Shown piece after piece: positions 33,957 to 43,446 of a stretch of 64,000 bases of DNA (position 1 is the first letter of the stretch; every line of letters begins with the position of its first letter). The stretch is taken from the NCBI RefSeq assembly GCF_001296045.1, contig NZ_LJHS01000009.1:1-64000 (forward strand). Reading direction: 5' to 3'. The position numbers were made by a program, and so were the translations under genes. The notes below the pieces were generated by a model. That model made no database searches. It was not told the DNA's origin and saw only the letters and a list, made by a program, of their open reading frames with translations. The DNA comes from Rhizobium sp. AAP43 (GTDB taxonomy: Bacteria; Pseudomonadota; Alphaproteobacteria; Rhizobiales; Rhizobiaceae).

Positions 33957-35969
33957 TCAATGACTTCCGGTCGCCGGGCCTCTCACCCGTCCCGACATGA
34001 CACCGAAGCCGTCGATGATCGCCTCCTGATTTTCCATCCGAACCACTTCGAGCTGCACCTCGTGCAACGCGCTGATCAGCTGTTCGATCCGCTCTGCATC
34101 ATCCGCCTCCGTCGCGTCAGCGACCTCGCGCTCCAGTTCCATGCGCTGCCGCTTGAGCGCGCGGGCGCGCTTGTAGAGAGCAAGCGCCTGCCCATATCCC
34201 TCGCGCGCATCCTCGGCGGCAGCAATTTCCGTCGCGATCCAAAGTCTTGCATTGCGGATCTGCTGATCGAGCGCCCTCAGGAGCTCCCCATGTCCGGCGG
34301 CATCGAGTTTCGCAATCAACTGCTCCCGACCAAGTGTGGCACCAAGTTCGCCAACGGCGGTCAGAAGTGCCGACCAGAGCTTCTGCAGGCCGGGATTGTC
34401 ATAGTCGATCGCGGCGATCTCGTCATATTCCTGCTCCAGCAATTGCGGATGGTTGACGATGGTCAGCGCGAGCACACTTTCCCTAAGCGACGGATGCTCC
34501 TGTCGCCCTCTGACGAGACCAGAACGGGCGAGCCGGTCGGACACGGCACCGCGGCCAGCCGCGATCGGTCCCTGCGGCCGACCGCCGAAGCGGCCCTGCT
34601 GGCCGCCCCCGCCTCCCGAGCCCCCGGCCCTCGCCCCGCCCTGGTAACCGCCCCGTTCACCTCGTCCCGGCTGGGCACTCTGGAACAGCGCATAGAGCCT
34701 GTCGCGAATATCTTGCTGATAGTGCCTGCGCACATTTTCGTCGGCGATGACCTGCACAACCTGCTTCAGTCGCGCCTCGATCTCGGCCCGCTTTTCCGGC
34801 GTATCGATGGAGGCAGACGAAACCTCACGGATCCAGACCATCTCGGCAAGCGGCTTGGCCTCCATCATCACCCGGTCAAAGGGCGCTCGCCCGTCATGCT
34901 TGACGAGATCGTCGGGATCCTTGCCATCCGGCAACATGGCAAATCGCAGCGATTGGCCAGGCTTGATATGCGGCAGGGCAAGCTCGACGGCTCGGAAGGC
35001 GGCCCGCTGCCCGGCACCATCACCATCGAAACACAGTACCGGCACCGGCGTGGTCTTCCACATCAACTGCAGCTGGTTTTCGGTCAACGCCGTGCCAAGC
35101 GGTGCAACCGCATTTTCGATGCCGGCCTGATAAAGTGCGATCACGTCCATGTAGCCTTCGACCGCAATCAGCGTCTCGGCCCCACCCGCGCCCTGCAGCG
35201 CCCGGCGTGCACGGGAAAAATTGTAGAGCACATTGCCCTTGTGGAAGAGCTCCGTCTCGTTGGAGTTCAGATACTTCGCCATCGCATCCGCGGCCATAGC
35301 GCGACCACCAAAGGCGATCACCTTGTCGCGCGACGACAGAATCGGAAACATGATACGGTCGCGAAAACGATCATAGGACACCGGGATATCAGACCCATGC
35401 ACAACGAGACCACAGGCCTCGATCTGCTCCTTCGGTATGCCCTTGCCCGCCAGATACTCCTTCAAAGCATTGCGGCTTTCCGGTGCGTAGCCGAGCCGGA
35501 ACGTTTCAATCGTCCGCCCGGTCAGCCCGCGCTCGCGAAGGTAAGCCCGCGCCCTGGCGCCACTGGCGGTCTGCAGCTGGTCCTGGAAAAACTGGGTCGC
35601 CATTTCCATGACGTCCTGCAGGGTGGTGCGCTCGCGCTCGCGTCGCTCCGCCTGAGGATCAGGCTGCGGCATCGAAATGCCCGCCATATCGGCCACCTGC
35701 TGCACCGCCTCGACGAAGCTCAGACCTTCAAGATCGGTCAGAAAGCGGAAATGATCGCCGGAGACGCCGCAGCCGAAGCAATGGTAACGCCCCTTGCGGT
35801 CCTCGCAGTGAAAACTCGGGCTTTTTTCGCCATGGAAGGGGCAACAGGCCCAATAGTCCTGCCGCGACACATTCGTCTTCTTGCGATCCCAGGTGACACG
35901 TCGGCCCACCACGGCCGAGATCGGCACGCGGTCTCGAATTTCATCGAGGAAGTCATTGGAAAAGCGCAT
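33957..35969 (-). CDS. dnaG: DNA primase DnaG
   Basis: A 670-residue primase that makes RNA primers for replication. The N-terminal zinc-binding domain has CCPFHGEKSPSF and YHCFGCGVSGD. The catalytic TOPRIM core includes LIAVEGYMDVIAL and VLCFDGDGAGQRAA. The C-terminal helicase-binding part follows a Gly/Arg-rich linker (about residues 430-480, GGARAGGSGGGGGQQGRFGG), which is longer than in E. coli DnaG. The start at 35969 (MRFSNDFLDEI) has AAGGA 5 nt upstream; the longer frame to 36062 covers the intergenic region. Confidence 0.97.
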   Translation of the reverse strand: MRFSNDFLDEIRDRVPISAVVGRRVTWDRKKTNVSRQDYWACCPFHGEKSPSFHCEDRKGRYHCFGCGVSGDHFRFLTDLEGLSFVEAVQQVADMAGISMPQPDPQAERRERERTTLQDVMEMATQFFQDQLQTASGARARAYLRERGLTGRTIETFRLGYAPESRNALKEYLAGKGIPKEQIEACGLVVHGSDIPVSYDRFRDRIMFPILSSRDKVIAFGGRAMAADAMAKYLNSNETELFHKGNVLYNFSRARRALQGAGGAETLIAVEGYMDVIALYQAGIENAVAPLGTALTENQLQLMWKTTPVPVLCFDGDGAGQRAAFRAVELALPHIKPGQSLRFAMLPDGKDPDDLVKHDGRAPFDRVMMEAKPLAEMVWIREVSSASIDTPEKRAEIEARLKQVVQVIADENVRRHYQQDIRDRLYALFQSAQPGRGERGGYQGGARAGGSGGGGGQQGRFGGRPQGPIAAGRGAVSDRLARSGLVRGRQEHPSLRESVLALTIVNHPQLLEQEYDEIAAIDYDNPGLQKLWSALLTAVGELGATLGREQLIAKLDAAGHGELLRALDQQIRNARLWIATEIAAAEDAREGYGQALALYKRARALKRQRMELEREVADATEADDAERIEQLISALHEVQLEVVRMENQEAIIDGFGVMSGRVRGPATGSH

Positions 35970-36087
35970 GGGTATCCTTGGAAATCTCTCATTCCATATA
36001 GGCGCGGAGCGCGGGCGGCGCCACGGCTTTCGCAAGCCATGCCCGCTATACACAGCGCCCACCTATATGCAGCCAAGCCGTCCAGAA

Positions 36088-36115
36088 ACGAAAGACGCCG
36101 CCCGGAGGCGGCGTC
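36088..36115 (-). terminator. yqeY terminator
   Basis: On the minus strand GACGCCGCC and GGCGGCGTC (perfect 9 bp, 4-nt loop) are followed by TTTCGTTT. It lies between yqeY and dnaG. Confidence 0.88.
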
Positions 36116-36144
36116 GACAGTTCGCTCTAGCTGAGGGCCAGGCT

Positions 36145-36597
36145 TTACTTCAGGAGGTCCTTGACGACTCCAGAGGCCTTGCCGAAATCCATCTGACCGG
36201 GATAGCGCTCCTTCAGGGCATTGATACACTTGCCCATGTCGCGCAGCCCCTGCGCACCGGTTTCGGAGATCACGGCGGCGCAAAGCTCGCGCACCTTCTC
36301 TTCCGACAATTGTTCCGGCATGAAGGACTTGATGATCTCGATTTCCTCGAGCTCTTGCGCGGCCAGTTCCGGACGCTCGTTCGCGGCATAGATCCGCGCC
36401 GACTCGTCACGCTGCTTGATCATCTTCATCAGGATTTGCATGATCTCGTCATCGCTGACGGCATCCTTGCCGCTGCCGCGATTGGCGATATCACGATCCT
36501 TGATCGCAGCCTGGATCAGTCGCACGGTCGATGTGCGGCGTGTGTCCTTGGCCTTCAGGGCCTCTTTCATCGAATTGGCGAGGATATCGCGCATCAT
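36145..36597 (-). CDS. GatB/YqeY family protein
   Basis: A 150-residue protein of the YqeY family, related to the C-terminal tRNA-binding domain of GatB amidotransferase. Motifs are EALKAKDTRRTSTVRLIQAAIKD, KMIKQRDESARIYAANERPELAAQE, and IKSFMPEQLSEEKV. It is thought to act in tRNA-dependent amidotransfer, but free-standing copies are uncharacterised. The start is one of two adjacent ATGs (36597 or 36594), with GGAG just upstream. It is upstream of dnaG on the same strand and divergent from carA. Confidence 0.92.
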   Translation of the reverse strand: MMRDILANSMKEALKAKDTRRTSTVRLIQAAIKDRDIANRGSGKDAVSDDEIMQILMKMIKQRDESARIYAANERPELAAQELEEIEIIKSFMPEQLSEEKVRELCAAVISETGAQGLRDMGKCINALKERYPGQMDFGKASGVVKDLLK

Positions 36598-36753
36598 CTT
36601 TTTCTCCGCAGAACGCCCGGCGCTCGCGCGCAATTTGGCGTTTCCTGGTCATTTTGAAGGGATGTCATAGCCAGACACATATCGCAGTGCAAACAAATTG
36701 CACAGAATAGTGAATTGGCAACGGACAAACATCACCTGCCTGTCATTCAAGAA

Positions 36754-36782
36754 TTGACCTTCAAGGTCGATATGTCTATTGC
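36754..36782 (+). promoter_or_regulatory. Candidate sigma-70 promoter of carA
   Basis: TTGACC (36754-36759), 17-bp spacer, TATTGC (36777-36782), in the 313-bp yqeY-carA intergenic region. The leader to the carA start (36911) would be about 120 nt and contains a short CGCGCG-rich inverted repeat but no terminator with a T-run. Nothing else is recognised in this gap. Confidence 0.65.
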
Positions 36783-36910
36783 TCGGCACCTGCACGAAAA
36801 TTGTCATCAGGGCCGAGACGCGCGAACGCGCGCGCCTGGAACTGCAAGTTAGATGGTCCTTCGACGCGGCTTTCACAAGAGGCCGGCGCAAGGGCGAACA
36901 AGGAACGACC

Positions 36911-38116
36911 ATGACCGCGACAGCCCCCTGGACAACCCGCAAGCCGACAGCCCTCCTCGTTCTTGCCGATGGCACCGTGATCGAAGGCCATGGTATCGGC
37001 GCGACCGGCAAGGTCCAGGCGGAAGTCTGCTTCAACACGGCCCTGACCGGCTACGAGGAGATCCTGACGGACCCCTCCTATCTCGGTCAGATCGTCACCT
37101 TCACCTTCCCGCATATCGGCAATGTCGGCACCAATGAGGACGACATCGAGGATCTGACACCGGCAGCCCGCCACGGTGCGGTTGGCACGATCTTCAAGGC
37201 CGACATCACCGATCCGTCGAACTACCGCGCCACCTCGCATCTCGACGCCTGGCTGAAGGCGCGCGGCATCATCGGCCTTTCCGGCGTCGATACGCGGGCA
37301 CTTACAGCCTGGATCCGCGAGAATGGCGCTCCAAACGCCGTCATCGCGCATGATCCGAACGGCGTCTTCGACATCGAAGCGCTGAAGGCCGAAGCAAAGG
37401 CCTGGAGCGGTCTCGAAGGCCTCGACCTCGCCAAGGTTGCCACGTCCGGCCAGTCTTCTGTCTGGAGCGAAAAGGACTGGAACTGGACCGAGGGTCACAC
37501 CACGCTTGGCGCAGCCGACGCCAAGTACCACGTGGTCTGCGTCGACTTTGGCGTGAAGCGCAACATTCTACGGCTGTTTGCCGGTCTCGACTGCAAGGTC
37601 ACGGTTGTTCCGGCTTCGACGTCAGCCGAAGACATCCTTGCCTTGAACCCGGACGGCGTCTTCCTGTCGAACGGCCCTGGCGACCCGGCAGCCACCGGTG
37701 AATACGCCGTCCCTGTAATCCAGAACCTGATCAAGAGCGAAAAGCCGGTCTTCGGCATCTGCCTCGGTCACCAGATGCTGGGCCTGGCACTCGGCGGCAA
37801 GACCGAGAAGATGCATCAGGGCCATCACGGCGCAAACCATCCGGTCAAGGACTTCACCACCGGCAAGGTTGAAATCGTCTCGATGAATCATGGCTTTGCA
37901 GTCGACTCGAAGTCACTGCCGGAAGACGTTGAAGAGACACATGTTTCTCTCTTCGACGGAACCAACTGCGGCCTCCGCCTCAAGGGCAAGCCGGTCTTCT
38001 CCGTCCAGCATCACCCGGAAGCGTCGCCCGGCCCGCAGGACAGCCACTACCTCTTCCGCCGTTTCCTCAACCTGGTCCGCGAGACCAAGGGCGAACCGGC
38101 TCTCGCTGAACGCTGA
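36911..38116 (+). CDS. carA: Carbamoyl-phosphate synthase small (glutaminase) subunit
   Basis: A 401-residue glutamine amidotransferase subunit that supplies ammonia to CarB for carbamoyl phosphate, used in pyrimidine and arginine synthesis. The N-terminal CarA domain includes EVCFNTALTGYEEILTDPSY. The class-I amidotransferase domain shows the nucleophile Cys in FGICLGHQMLGLALG and the HHPEASPGP His/Glu pair. The start at 36911 follows AAGGA with 6 nt spacing. carB is about 8.8 kb downstream, not adjacent. Confidence 0.97.
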   Translation: MTATAPWTTRKPTALLVLADGTVIEGHGIGATGKVQAEVCFNTALTGYEEILTDPSYLGQIVTFTFPHIGNVGTNEDDIEDLTPAARHGAVGTIFKADITDPSNYRATSHLDAWLKARGIIGLSGVDTRALTAWIRENGAPNAVIAHDPNGVFDIEALKAEAKAWSGLEGLDLAKVATSGQSSVWSEKDWNWTEGHTTLGAADAKYHVVCVDFGVKRNILRLFAGLDCKVTVVPASTSAEDILALNPDGVFLSNGPGDPAATGEYAVPVIQNLIKSEKPVFGICLGHQMLGLALGGKTEKMHQGHHGANHPVKDFTTGKVEIVSMNHGFAVDSKSLPEDVEETHVSLFDGTNCGLRLKGKPVFSVQHHPEASPGPQDSHYLFRRFLNLVRETKGEPALAER

Positions 38117-38143
38117 GACCGGAGTTCGCAACGGAATGATCTG

Positions 38144-38168
38144 ACGGCCCGGCTTATACCCGGGCCGT
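38144..38168. terminator. carA/MATE convergent terminator
   Basis: Perfect 9-bp arms ACGGCCCGG and CCGGGCCGT with a 7-nt loop are followed by TTGC on the plus strand. It overlaps the 3' end of the MATE gene. Confidence 0.65.
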
Positions 38169-39554
38169 TTGCATTTCATGGCGAATGCGCAGGTAGAAGC
38201 GAAGACACAGCATGACCGCAGCGCTTGCCAGACCGACGACAAAGCCGACCCAGATGCCGATGCCGCCGACGCCGAGCGGAAAGGCAAGGATCCAGGCCAG
38301 AAGAAACCCGATCGGCCAATAGGAAACGAGCGCCAAGATCATCGGTACCCGAGCATCCTTCAGCCCCCGCAGCAGACCGCTGGCGATCGCCTGCAGCCCG
38401 TCGACCAGCTGGAAGATACCCGCAATCCCGACCAGCGGACCGGCAAAGGCCAGCACGGCTGCCGCATCGGGCGTGTTTTCATTGAGAAAGGCACCGGCGA
38501 GCAGATGCGGCATCGCCATGAACAGCACGCCGCCGGCCGCCGACAGCAGGGCTGCGATCGCAGTCACGGTGATGGCCGCACGCACCAGTTCCGGATAATT
38601 GCCCCGTCCATGAGCAAGCCCGACGCGCACGGTCGCCGCCTGCGAAAGCCCGAGCGGGATCATGAAGGCAATCGAGGCGAGCTGCAGGGCGATGCCATGG
38701 GCGGCAAGCTCGATCGTGCCGATCCAGCCCATCAACAGCGATGCGCCGGTAAACAGGCTGACCTCGGCCAGCACGGTAATGCTGATCGGCAGACCAAGAT
38801 GGATGACCTCGCGAAAGGCCTGCCAGTCGGGACGCCAGAAGCGCACGAACAGCTCGTAGCGACGCGTTTCCTCCCGCGTTTGCAGGTAGACAACCATGGC
38901 AAGGAAACTCACCCATTGTACGATGAGCGCAACGATCGCCGCACCAGTCATGCCAAGCGCCGGCAAGCCGAAATGCCCAAGCACCAGGGCATAGGCGAGA
39001 ATGGCATTCAGCACGAGAATGCCGAGCGTGACCCACAAGACGATCCGCGCCCGCCCCGTGGCACTGACCAGCGCACGCAAAACGGCAAAAAGAAGTGCCG
39101 GCAACAGGCCAAACTGGATGATCTGCACGTAACCGGCCGCGAGACCGGCCACTTCTGGTTTTTGTCCGAGCGCCAGAAGGATCGTCTCCGCATGGTAGAA
39201 CAGCGGGGCCATGACGAGCGTATAGAGGATCGACACCCACATGCCCATGCGGATCGAGCGCCGTACCGACACCACGTCGCCCCGGCCATAGGCCTGCGCC
39301 ACCATCGGAATGACGGCCATCGAAAAACCCGATCCGAAGATGAAGATCGTGAAGAAGAACTGCCCCGCCAGCACCATCGCCGCCAGCTGCACGGCGCCGA
39401 GCTGGCCGACGATCACGACGTCGGTCGTGTGGATGCCGAGCTGGGCCAATTGCGCACCGATCAGCGGAATGCCGAGCGATAGCGTCGCACGGATATGAAA
39501 TATCCAGCTTCCGGGAGCAGATTGCGGATGATCGGTTTGCGCGAGCGTGGTCAT
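38154..39554 (-). CDS. MATE-family multidrug efflux transporter
   Basis: A 466-residue inner-membrane antiporter of the NorM branch, with about twelve hydrophobic segments. Family features include SLGIPLIGAQLAQLGIHTTDVVIVGQLG at helix 1 and PMVAQAYGRGDVVSVRRSIRMG after helix 2, repeated in the second half as LSQAATVRVGLAHGRG. It exports cationic drugs or metabolites in exchange for Na+ or H+. A terminator preceded by a competing hairpin lies immediately upstream of its start (39572-39647), which suggests expression is controlled by attenuation. Confidence 0.93.
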   Translation of the reverse strand: MTTLAQTDHPQSAPGSWIFHIRATLSLGIPLIGAQLAQLGIHTTDVVIVGQLGAVQLAAMVLAGQFFFTIFIFGSGFSMAVIPMVAQAYGRGDVVSVRRSIRMGMWVSILYTLVMAPLFYHAETILLALGQKPEVAGLAAGYVQIIQFGLLPALLFAVLRALVSATGRARIVLWVTLGILVLNAILAYALVLGHFGLPALGMTGAAIVALIVQWVSFLAMVVYLQTREETRRYELFVRFWRPDWQAFREVIHLGLPISITVLAEVSLFTGASLLMGWIGTIELAAHGIALQLASIAFMIPLGLSQAATVRVGLAHGRGNYPELVRAAITVTAIAALLSAAGGVLFMAMPHLLAGAFLNENTPDAAAVLAFAGPLVGIAGIFQLVDGLQAIASGLLRGLKDARVPMILALVSYWPIGFLLAWILAFPLGVGGIGIWVGFVVGLASAAVMLCLRFYLRIRHEMQTARV

Positions 39555-39571
39555 GACAAGAGATCCAGACG

Positions 39572-39647
39572 AAAAAAGCCGCTTCCAGCAAAACTGGCAA
39601 GCGGCATCATGCTCAACGGATAGGAGAAGCCTGCCTTTTCGGCAAGC
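39572..39647 (-). promoter_or_regulatory. Attenuator-like leader of the MATE gene
   Basis: On the minus strand a hairpin (39647-39629, GCTTGCC/GGCAGGC with GAAAA loop) is followed by a strong terminator (arms 39605-39594 and 39588-39578, one bulge, loop TTTTG) and TTTTTT at 39577-39572. This ends 17 nt before the MATE ATG. The terminator 5' arm contains a second GCTTGCC, so the GGCAGGC arm can pair with either copy, giving mutually exclusive structures. This is the layout of a riboswitch or attenuator expression platform; no known aptamer class is recognised. The rest of the gap, to 39833, holds no gene. Confidence 0.6.
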
Positions 39648-39833
39648 AATTTTCGGAAACCTGCAATTTAATTCGCCAACACTTCACCGAAATTGATCAT
39701 GCCTCCTGCAATTTTCAAAATCACGCCATGCAGGCGCAGTCCAACTGGGAAAATGTGAGAACTCCCCTTCCGCAACGGAAACTCTGCCGCCTAAGGTGCT
39801 CGAAACGACGCACAACTCACGGAGTGGCTTTTC

Positions 39834-40313
39834 ATGCTCGACCTCATCCTGCGCGGAACCGTCATCGGTATCGGCGCCACGATCGCCATGGATCTCTGGG
39901 CCATCGTCCTTCACAGGGTTTTCGGTCAGGCAAGAGCCAATTGGGCACCTGTCGGCCGCTGGTTCTGGCATCTGGGCAAAGGCAAGATCTTTCACGACAG
40001 CATCGGCAATGCAGAGCCCTATCGGCACGAACTGGCGCTCGGCTGGGCCAGCCACTATGCCGTCGGCATCCTCTACGGGATCATCCTTGCCCTGATTGCC
40101 GGGCCGGTTTGGCTGGCACAGCCAACCTTCATTCCAGCTTGGATTCTCGGCATCGTCACCGTCGGTGCCGGCTGGTTCCTGTTGCAGCCGGGGCTCGGGA
40201 TCGGATGGGCGGCATCGAAAACGCCAAGCCCCAACAAGGTTCGCGCTCTAAACCTTGTAGCCCATACCGTCTTTGCGCTCGGTCTTTGGGGCACCGCCCT
40301 CTTGATCCGATGA
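39834..40313 (+). CDS. DUF2938 family membrane protein
   Basis: A 159-residue membrane protein with about four hydrophobic segments, starting LILRGTVIGIGATIAMDLWAIVLH. Conserved-looking polar pieces are WAPVGRWFWHLGKGKIFHD and ELALGWASHYAVGILYG. It matches DUF2938 as I recall it; no function is known. GGAG lies 9 nt before the ATG. Confidence 0.75.
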   Translation: MLDLILRGTVIGIGATIAMDLWAIVLHRVFGQARANWAPVGRWFWHLGKGKIFHDSIGNAEPYRHELALGWASHYAVGILYGIILALIAGPVWLAQPTFIPAWILGIVTVGAGWFLLQPGLGIGWAASKTPSPNKVRALNLVAHTVFALGLWGTALLIR

Positions 40314-40365
40314 GGCATCCGGCCACTGCCGGATACCCAATCAAGCCAGACCTGAGGACAGAGCC

Positions 40366-41292
40366 TCAGATCGCGCCCGAGAATGTGTCGCACGCCCCGA
40401 CAGTCCCACTGTCGAAGCCGCGCTTGAACCATTTCATTCGTTGCGCCGATGTGCCGTGGTTGAAGGCATCCGGCACGACATAGCCTTGACTGCGCTTCTG
40501 CAAGGTATCGTCGCCGATCTGCTGGGCGGCATTCAGCGCCTCCTCGATATCACCGTCGGACAGGAGACCACGCTTATCCGCCGTCTTCGCCCAGATACCC
40601 GCATAACAATCGGCCTGCAGTTCGACGCGCACCGACATCTGGTTTGCCTCACGCTCGCCAAGCGAGCGGCGCTGGCGATTGAACTCGGGGAGGACCCCGG
40701 TGAGGTTCTGCACATGGTGCCCGACTTCATGCGCAATCACATAAGCCTGGGCGAAATCGCCGGCGGCATCGAAGTTTTGTTCGAGTTCGCGGAAGAAAGC
40801 GGTATCGAGATAGACCTTGCTATCGGCCGGGCAGTAAAAGGGGCCAGTGGCCGAAGATGCCTGGCCGCAAGGCGAAGTCGTGCCGCCGTCAAAGAAAACC
40901 AGGAACGGCTCGCGATAGGTCTCGCCTGAGGCTGAAAAAACCGCATTCCACGTCGTTTCGGTTTCTGCAAGCACCGTACGAACGAAAGCCGTCATCTCAT
41001 CATTCGAGGCGCCGGAGGGACGCTCGCCGATCTGCTGCTCGTATCCCGAGCCAGAACCGCCGACATTACCCTCACCCAACACTTGCAGCATGTCGATGCC
41101 CATGGCTTTCAGGATGAAGTAGATGACGACGAGAAAGATGATCGTGCCGAAGCTCAAGCCTCCGCCGCGTCGTCCACCCATCGGGATCTGAATGCCGGAA
41201 CGTCCAAAGGGATTGCGGCCGAGCCCGCCGCCACCCGATTGCCCGCGTCGATCCTCGATATTGTCGGATTGCCGACGGCCCTTCCATTCCAT
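40366..41292 (-). CDS. Neutral zinc metallopeptidase, YpfJ family
   Basis: A 308-residue protein with one N-terminal membrane anchor (FGTIIFLVVIYFILKAMGI) after a Gly/Arg-rich cytoplasmic start. The zinc motif is VIAHEVGHHVQNLTG. Other family features are VYLDTAFFRELEQNFDA, ELQADCYAGIWA and YVVPDAFNHGTSAQRMKWFKRGF. The catalytic domain probably faces the periplasm. The biological substrate is unknown. GGGAGG lies 6 nt before the start. Confidence 0.93.
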   Translation of the reverse strand: MEWKGRRQSDNIEDRRGQSGGGGLGRNPFGRSGIQIPMGGRRGGGLSFGTIIFLVVIYFILKAMGIDMLQVLGEGNVGGSGSGYEQQIGERPSGASNDEMTAFVRTVLAETETTWNAVFSASGETYREPFLVFFDGGTTSPCGQASSATGPFYCPADSKVYLDTAFFRELEQNFDAAGDFAQAYVIAHEVGHHVQNLTGVLPEFNRQRRSLGEREANQMSVRVELQADCYAGIWAKTADKRGLLSDGDIEEALNAAQQIGDDTLQKRSQGYVVPDAFNHGTSAQRMKWFKRGFDSGTVGACDTFSGAI

Positions 41293-41366
41293 GATAGTCC
41301 TCCCGGATTGATGCCGCCTTCAACGCGCGCTCGGATTAAACCGTTCCATCGCGGTACCATCAAGGC

Positions 41367-42035
41367 TTAGCTTGTGGAATAGCGATACTTGCCACCGCGT
41401 GCGAGTGCCCGCTGATAGGCCGGACGTGCGCGGATACGGTTCATCCAGTCCCGCAACCGGGATGTGTCACGATCAGAACCAATTGCGGTCATGCCCGCCT
41501 CGACTGGAAAGCTCATGGCGATATCGGCGGCGGAAAACGCCTCTCCGGCGAACCAGTCGCCCTTTCCAAGTTCGGCGATCCAAAAATCGAGGTGATCGGC
41601 GAGCTGTGGATCGAGCAGCTTTCGCGAAACACCGTCGCTGATCATTCGGGCTATCGGGCGAATGAAGAAAGGCACCTGCTTCGGTATCCGGCTGAAGATC
41701 AGCTTCATCACCAGGAGCGGCATGGCCGAACCTTCCGCGTAATGCATCCAGTAGCGATAGCGCAGCCGCTCGTCCGTGCCTGCAGCCGGCACCAGAGCCT
41801 CGCCACCATATGTCTCAATCAGATATTCCATGATCGCCCCACTTTCGGCGACCACCTTCCCGCCGTCTTGGATCACCGGGGATTTCCCAAGTGGATGGAT
41901 AGCCTTCAGCCCCTCCGGCGCACGGTATTCGGAGGTTCGAGGGTAGACGGTGACCTGATACTCCACCCCGAGTTCCTCCAAGAGCCAGAGAATGCGGTGG
42001 GCACGGGAATTGTCGAGATAATGGACTGTGATCAT
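41367..42035 (-). CDS. Glutathione S-transferase family protein
   Basis: A 222-residue cytosolic protein. The N-terminal thioredoxin-fold domain reads ITVHYLDNSRAHRILWLLEELGVEYQV, with the cis-Pro and Glu-Ser motif in KSPVIQDGGKVVAESGAI. The C-terminal helical domain includes WFAGEAFSAADIAMSFP. It conjugates or reduces substrates using glutathione. The start at 42035 is the family start; the frame extends to 42125. Confidence 0.92.
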   Translation of the reverse strand: MITVHYLDNSRAHRILWLLEELGVEYQVTVYPRTSEYRAPEGLKAIHPLGKSPVIQDGGKVVAESGAIMEYLIETYGGEALVPAAGTDERLRYRYWMHYAEGSAMPLLVMKLIFSRIPKQVPFFIRPIARMISDGVSRKLLDPQLADHLDFWIAELGKGDWFAGEAFSAADIAMSFPVEAGMTAIGSDRDTSRLRDWMNRIRARPAYQRALARGGKYRYSTS

Positions 42036-42243
42036 CGGAACGCTCTTTTGTTGAGACTTGAACAAACTAGAGCGCCCGGTCCTCCCCGTCGACAGGTGCC
42101 GGCAAAAATTCGCCGACACGGACACCTGCGGGTCAAGCGGTGGCGGCGACCATCAGGCGCTTGGCAAGGCCCAGACCAAATGACACAGTCGCCGCTGATC
42201 CGGATCGCGCTTTGGCCGGATTGCGCTTTGGGAGGAGTGACGA

Positions 42244-43269
42244 ATGAAGGCGATGCAACTCGATGCCGTCGGGCAATTGTTCACGCGCGAGGTGGAACGA
42301 CCCGAGCCGGGCCCTGAGGACCTTCTGATCCGGGTCGAGGCCTGTGGCGTCTGCGGCACTGACCGGCACCTGTTCCATGGCGAATTCCCCTGCAAGCCAC
42401 CGGTGACGCTCGGCCATGAATTCAGCGGCATCGTTGAAGCCATGGGCGGCAAGGTCACAGGCTTTGCGATCGGCGACCGGATCACTGGTGACCCCAACAT
42501 TGCCTGCGGTCGCTGCGTGCATTGCGCCAATGGCCGGATCAATCTCTGCCGCAACTTGCAGGCCATCGGCATTCACCGCAATGGCGGCTTCGCTGATTAT
42601 GTGATCGTGCCGCAGAAGCAGGCGTTTCTCTTGCCCGCAGATCTCGACCCTATGCATGGTGCCTTCTGCGAACCACTCGCCTGCTGTCTGCACGGTATCG
42701 ACCTTGCGGAGATCAAGGCCGGTGGTTCGGTCGTCGTCCTCGGCGGCGGCGTCATCGGGCTGTTGACAGTTCAGCTCGCACGGCTTGCCGGCGCGACAAG
42801 CGTCATCCTGTCGACGCGGCAGGCCGTGCGCCGCACGCTCGCAGAGGAGCTCGGCGCGACGGCAACGGTCGATCCGTCAGAGGGAGACGTGATCAACAAA
42901 ATCGCCGGCCCTCAGGGTCTCGTTCCAGGGGGCGTCGATGTCGTGCTCGAATGTGCAGGGGTCAGCGAAACCGTGGCTCAGTCGTTGAAAATTGTTAGGC
43001 CCGGCGGAACGGTTGTCGTGATGGGCGTGATGCCGCAGGGCGAGACCATGGAAATCGAACCTTTCGACCTGCTCTTTCGGGAAGTACGCCTCCTCACCTC
43101 TTTCCTCAATCCCTTCACCCACCGCCGTGCTGCAGACCTCATCGCCGCCGGCAAAATAGAGATCGACACGTTGATCTCCCGCACGGTGTCCCTGAACGAA
43201 GCCCCGAATGTTGTCAGCAATCCGCCGCAACCCGGTGAGGTCAAGGTGCTGGTCATCCCGGGCCTGTGA
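42244..43269 (+). CDS. Zinc-dependent medium-chain alcohol/sugar dehydrogenase
   Basis: A 341-residue MDR-family dehydrogenase of the sorbitol/threonine dehydrogenase type. Catalytic zinc residues lie in EACGVCGTDRHL and GHEFSGIVEAMG; structural zinc cysteines are in ACGRCVHCANGRINLC. The NAD-binding motif is VVVLGGGVIGLLTVQLARLAG. It oxidises a polyol or secondary alcohol with NAD(P); the substrate is not fixed. GGGAGGAG lies 6 nt before the ATG. It has no obvious operon partner. Confidence 0.9.
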   Translation: MKAMQLDAVGQLFTREVERPEPGPEDLLIRVEACGVCGTDRHLFHGEFPCKPPVTLGHEFSGIVEAMGGKVTGFAIGDRITGDPNIACGRCVHCANGRINLCRNLQAIGIHRNGGFADYVIVPQKQAFLLPADLDPMHGAFCEPLACCLHGIDLAEIKAGGSVVVLGGGVIGLLTVQLARLAGATSVILSTRQAVRRTLAEELGATATVDPSEGDVINKIAGPQGLVPGGVDVVLECAGVSETVAQSLKIVRPGGTVVVMGVMPQGETMEIEPFDLLFREVRLLTSFLNPFTHRRAADLIAAGKIEIDTLISRTVSLNEAPNVVSNPPQPGEVKVLVIPGL

Positions 43270-43446
43270 GCCTGCCAAATGCATCAGGCTCGATGCCAAA
43301 AAAGCGAGTACGGTCACGAACCCAAATATAAAGATAGACTTAACCATACCCAACTAAAGTTCGCAGCAATCCCGCCGGCGCAAGCGTGGCTGGGAACTGC
43401 AGAAACGGTAACTCAAGCCATTGAAATAAAACGCTAGGGAACAGCC

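Noticed and set aside
39670..39710. Leader peptide (ATG ATC AAT TTC...) upstream of the MATE gene on the minus strand
   Set aside because: The AGGAGG is only 1 nt from this ATG, too close for normal initiation, and the short peptide has no run of a single amino acid.
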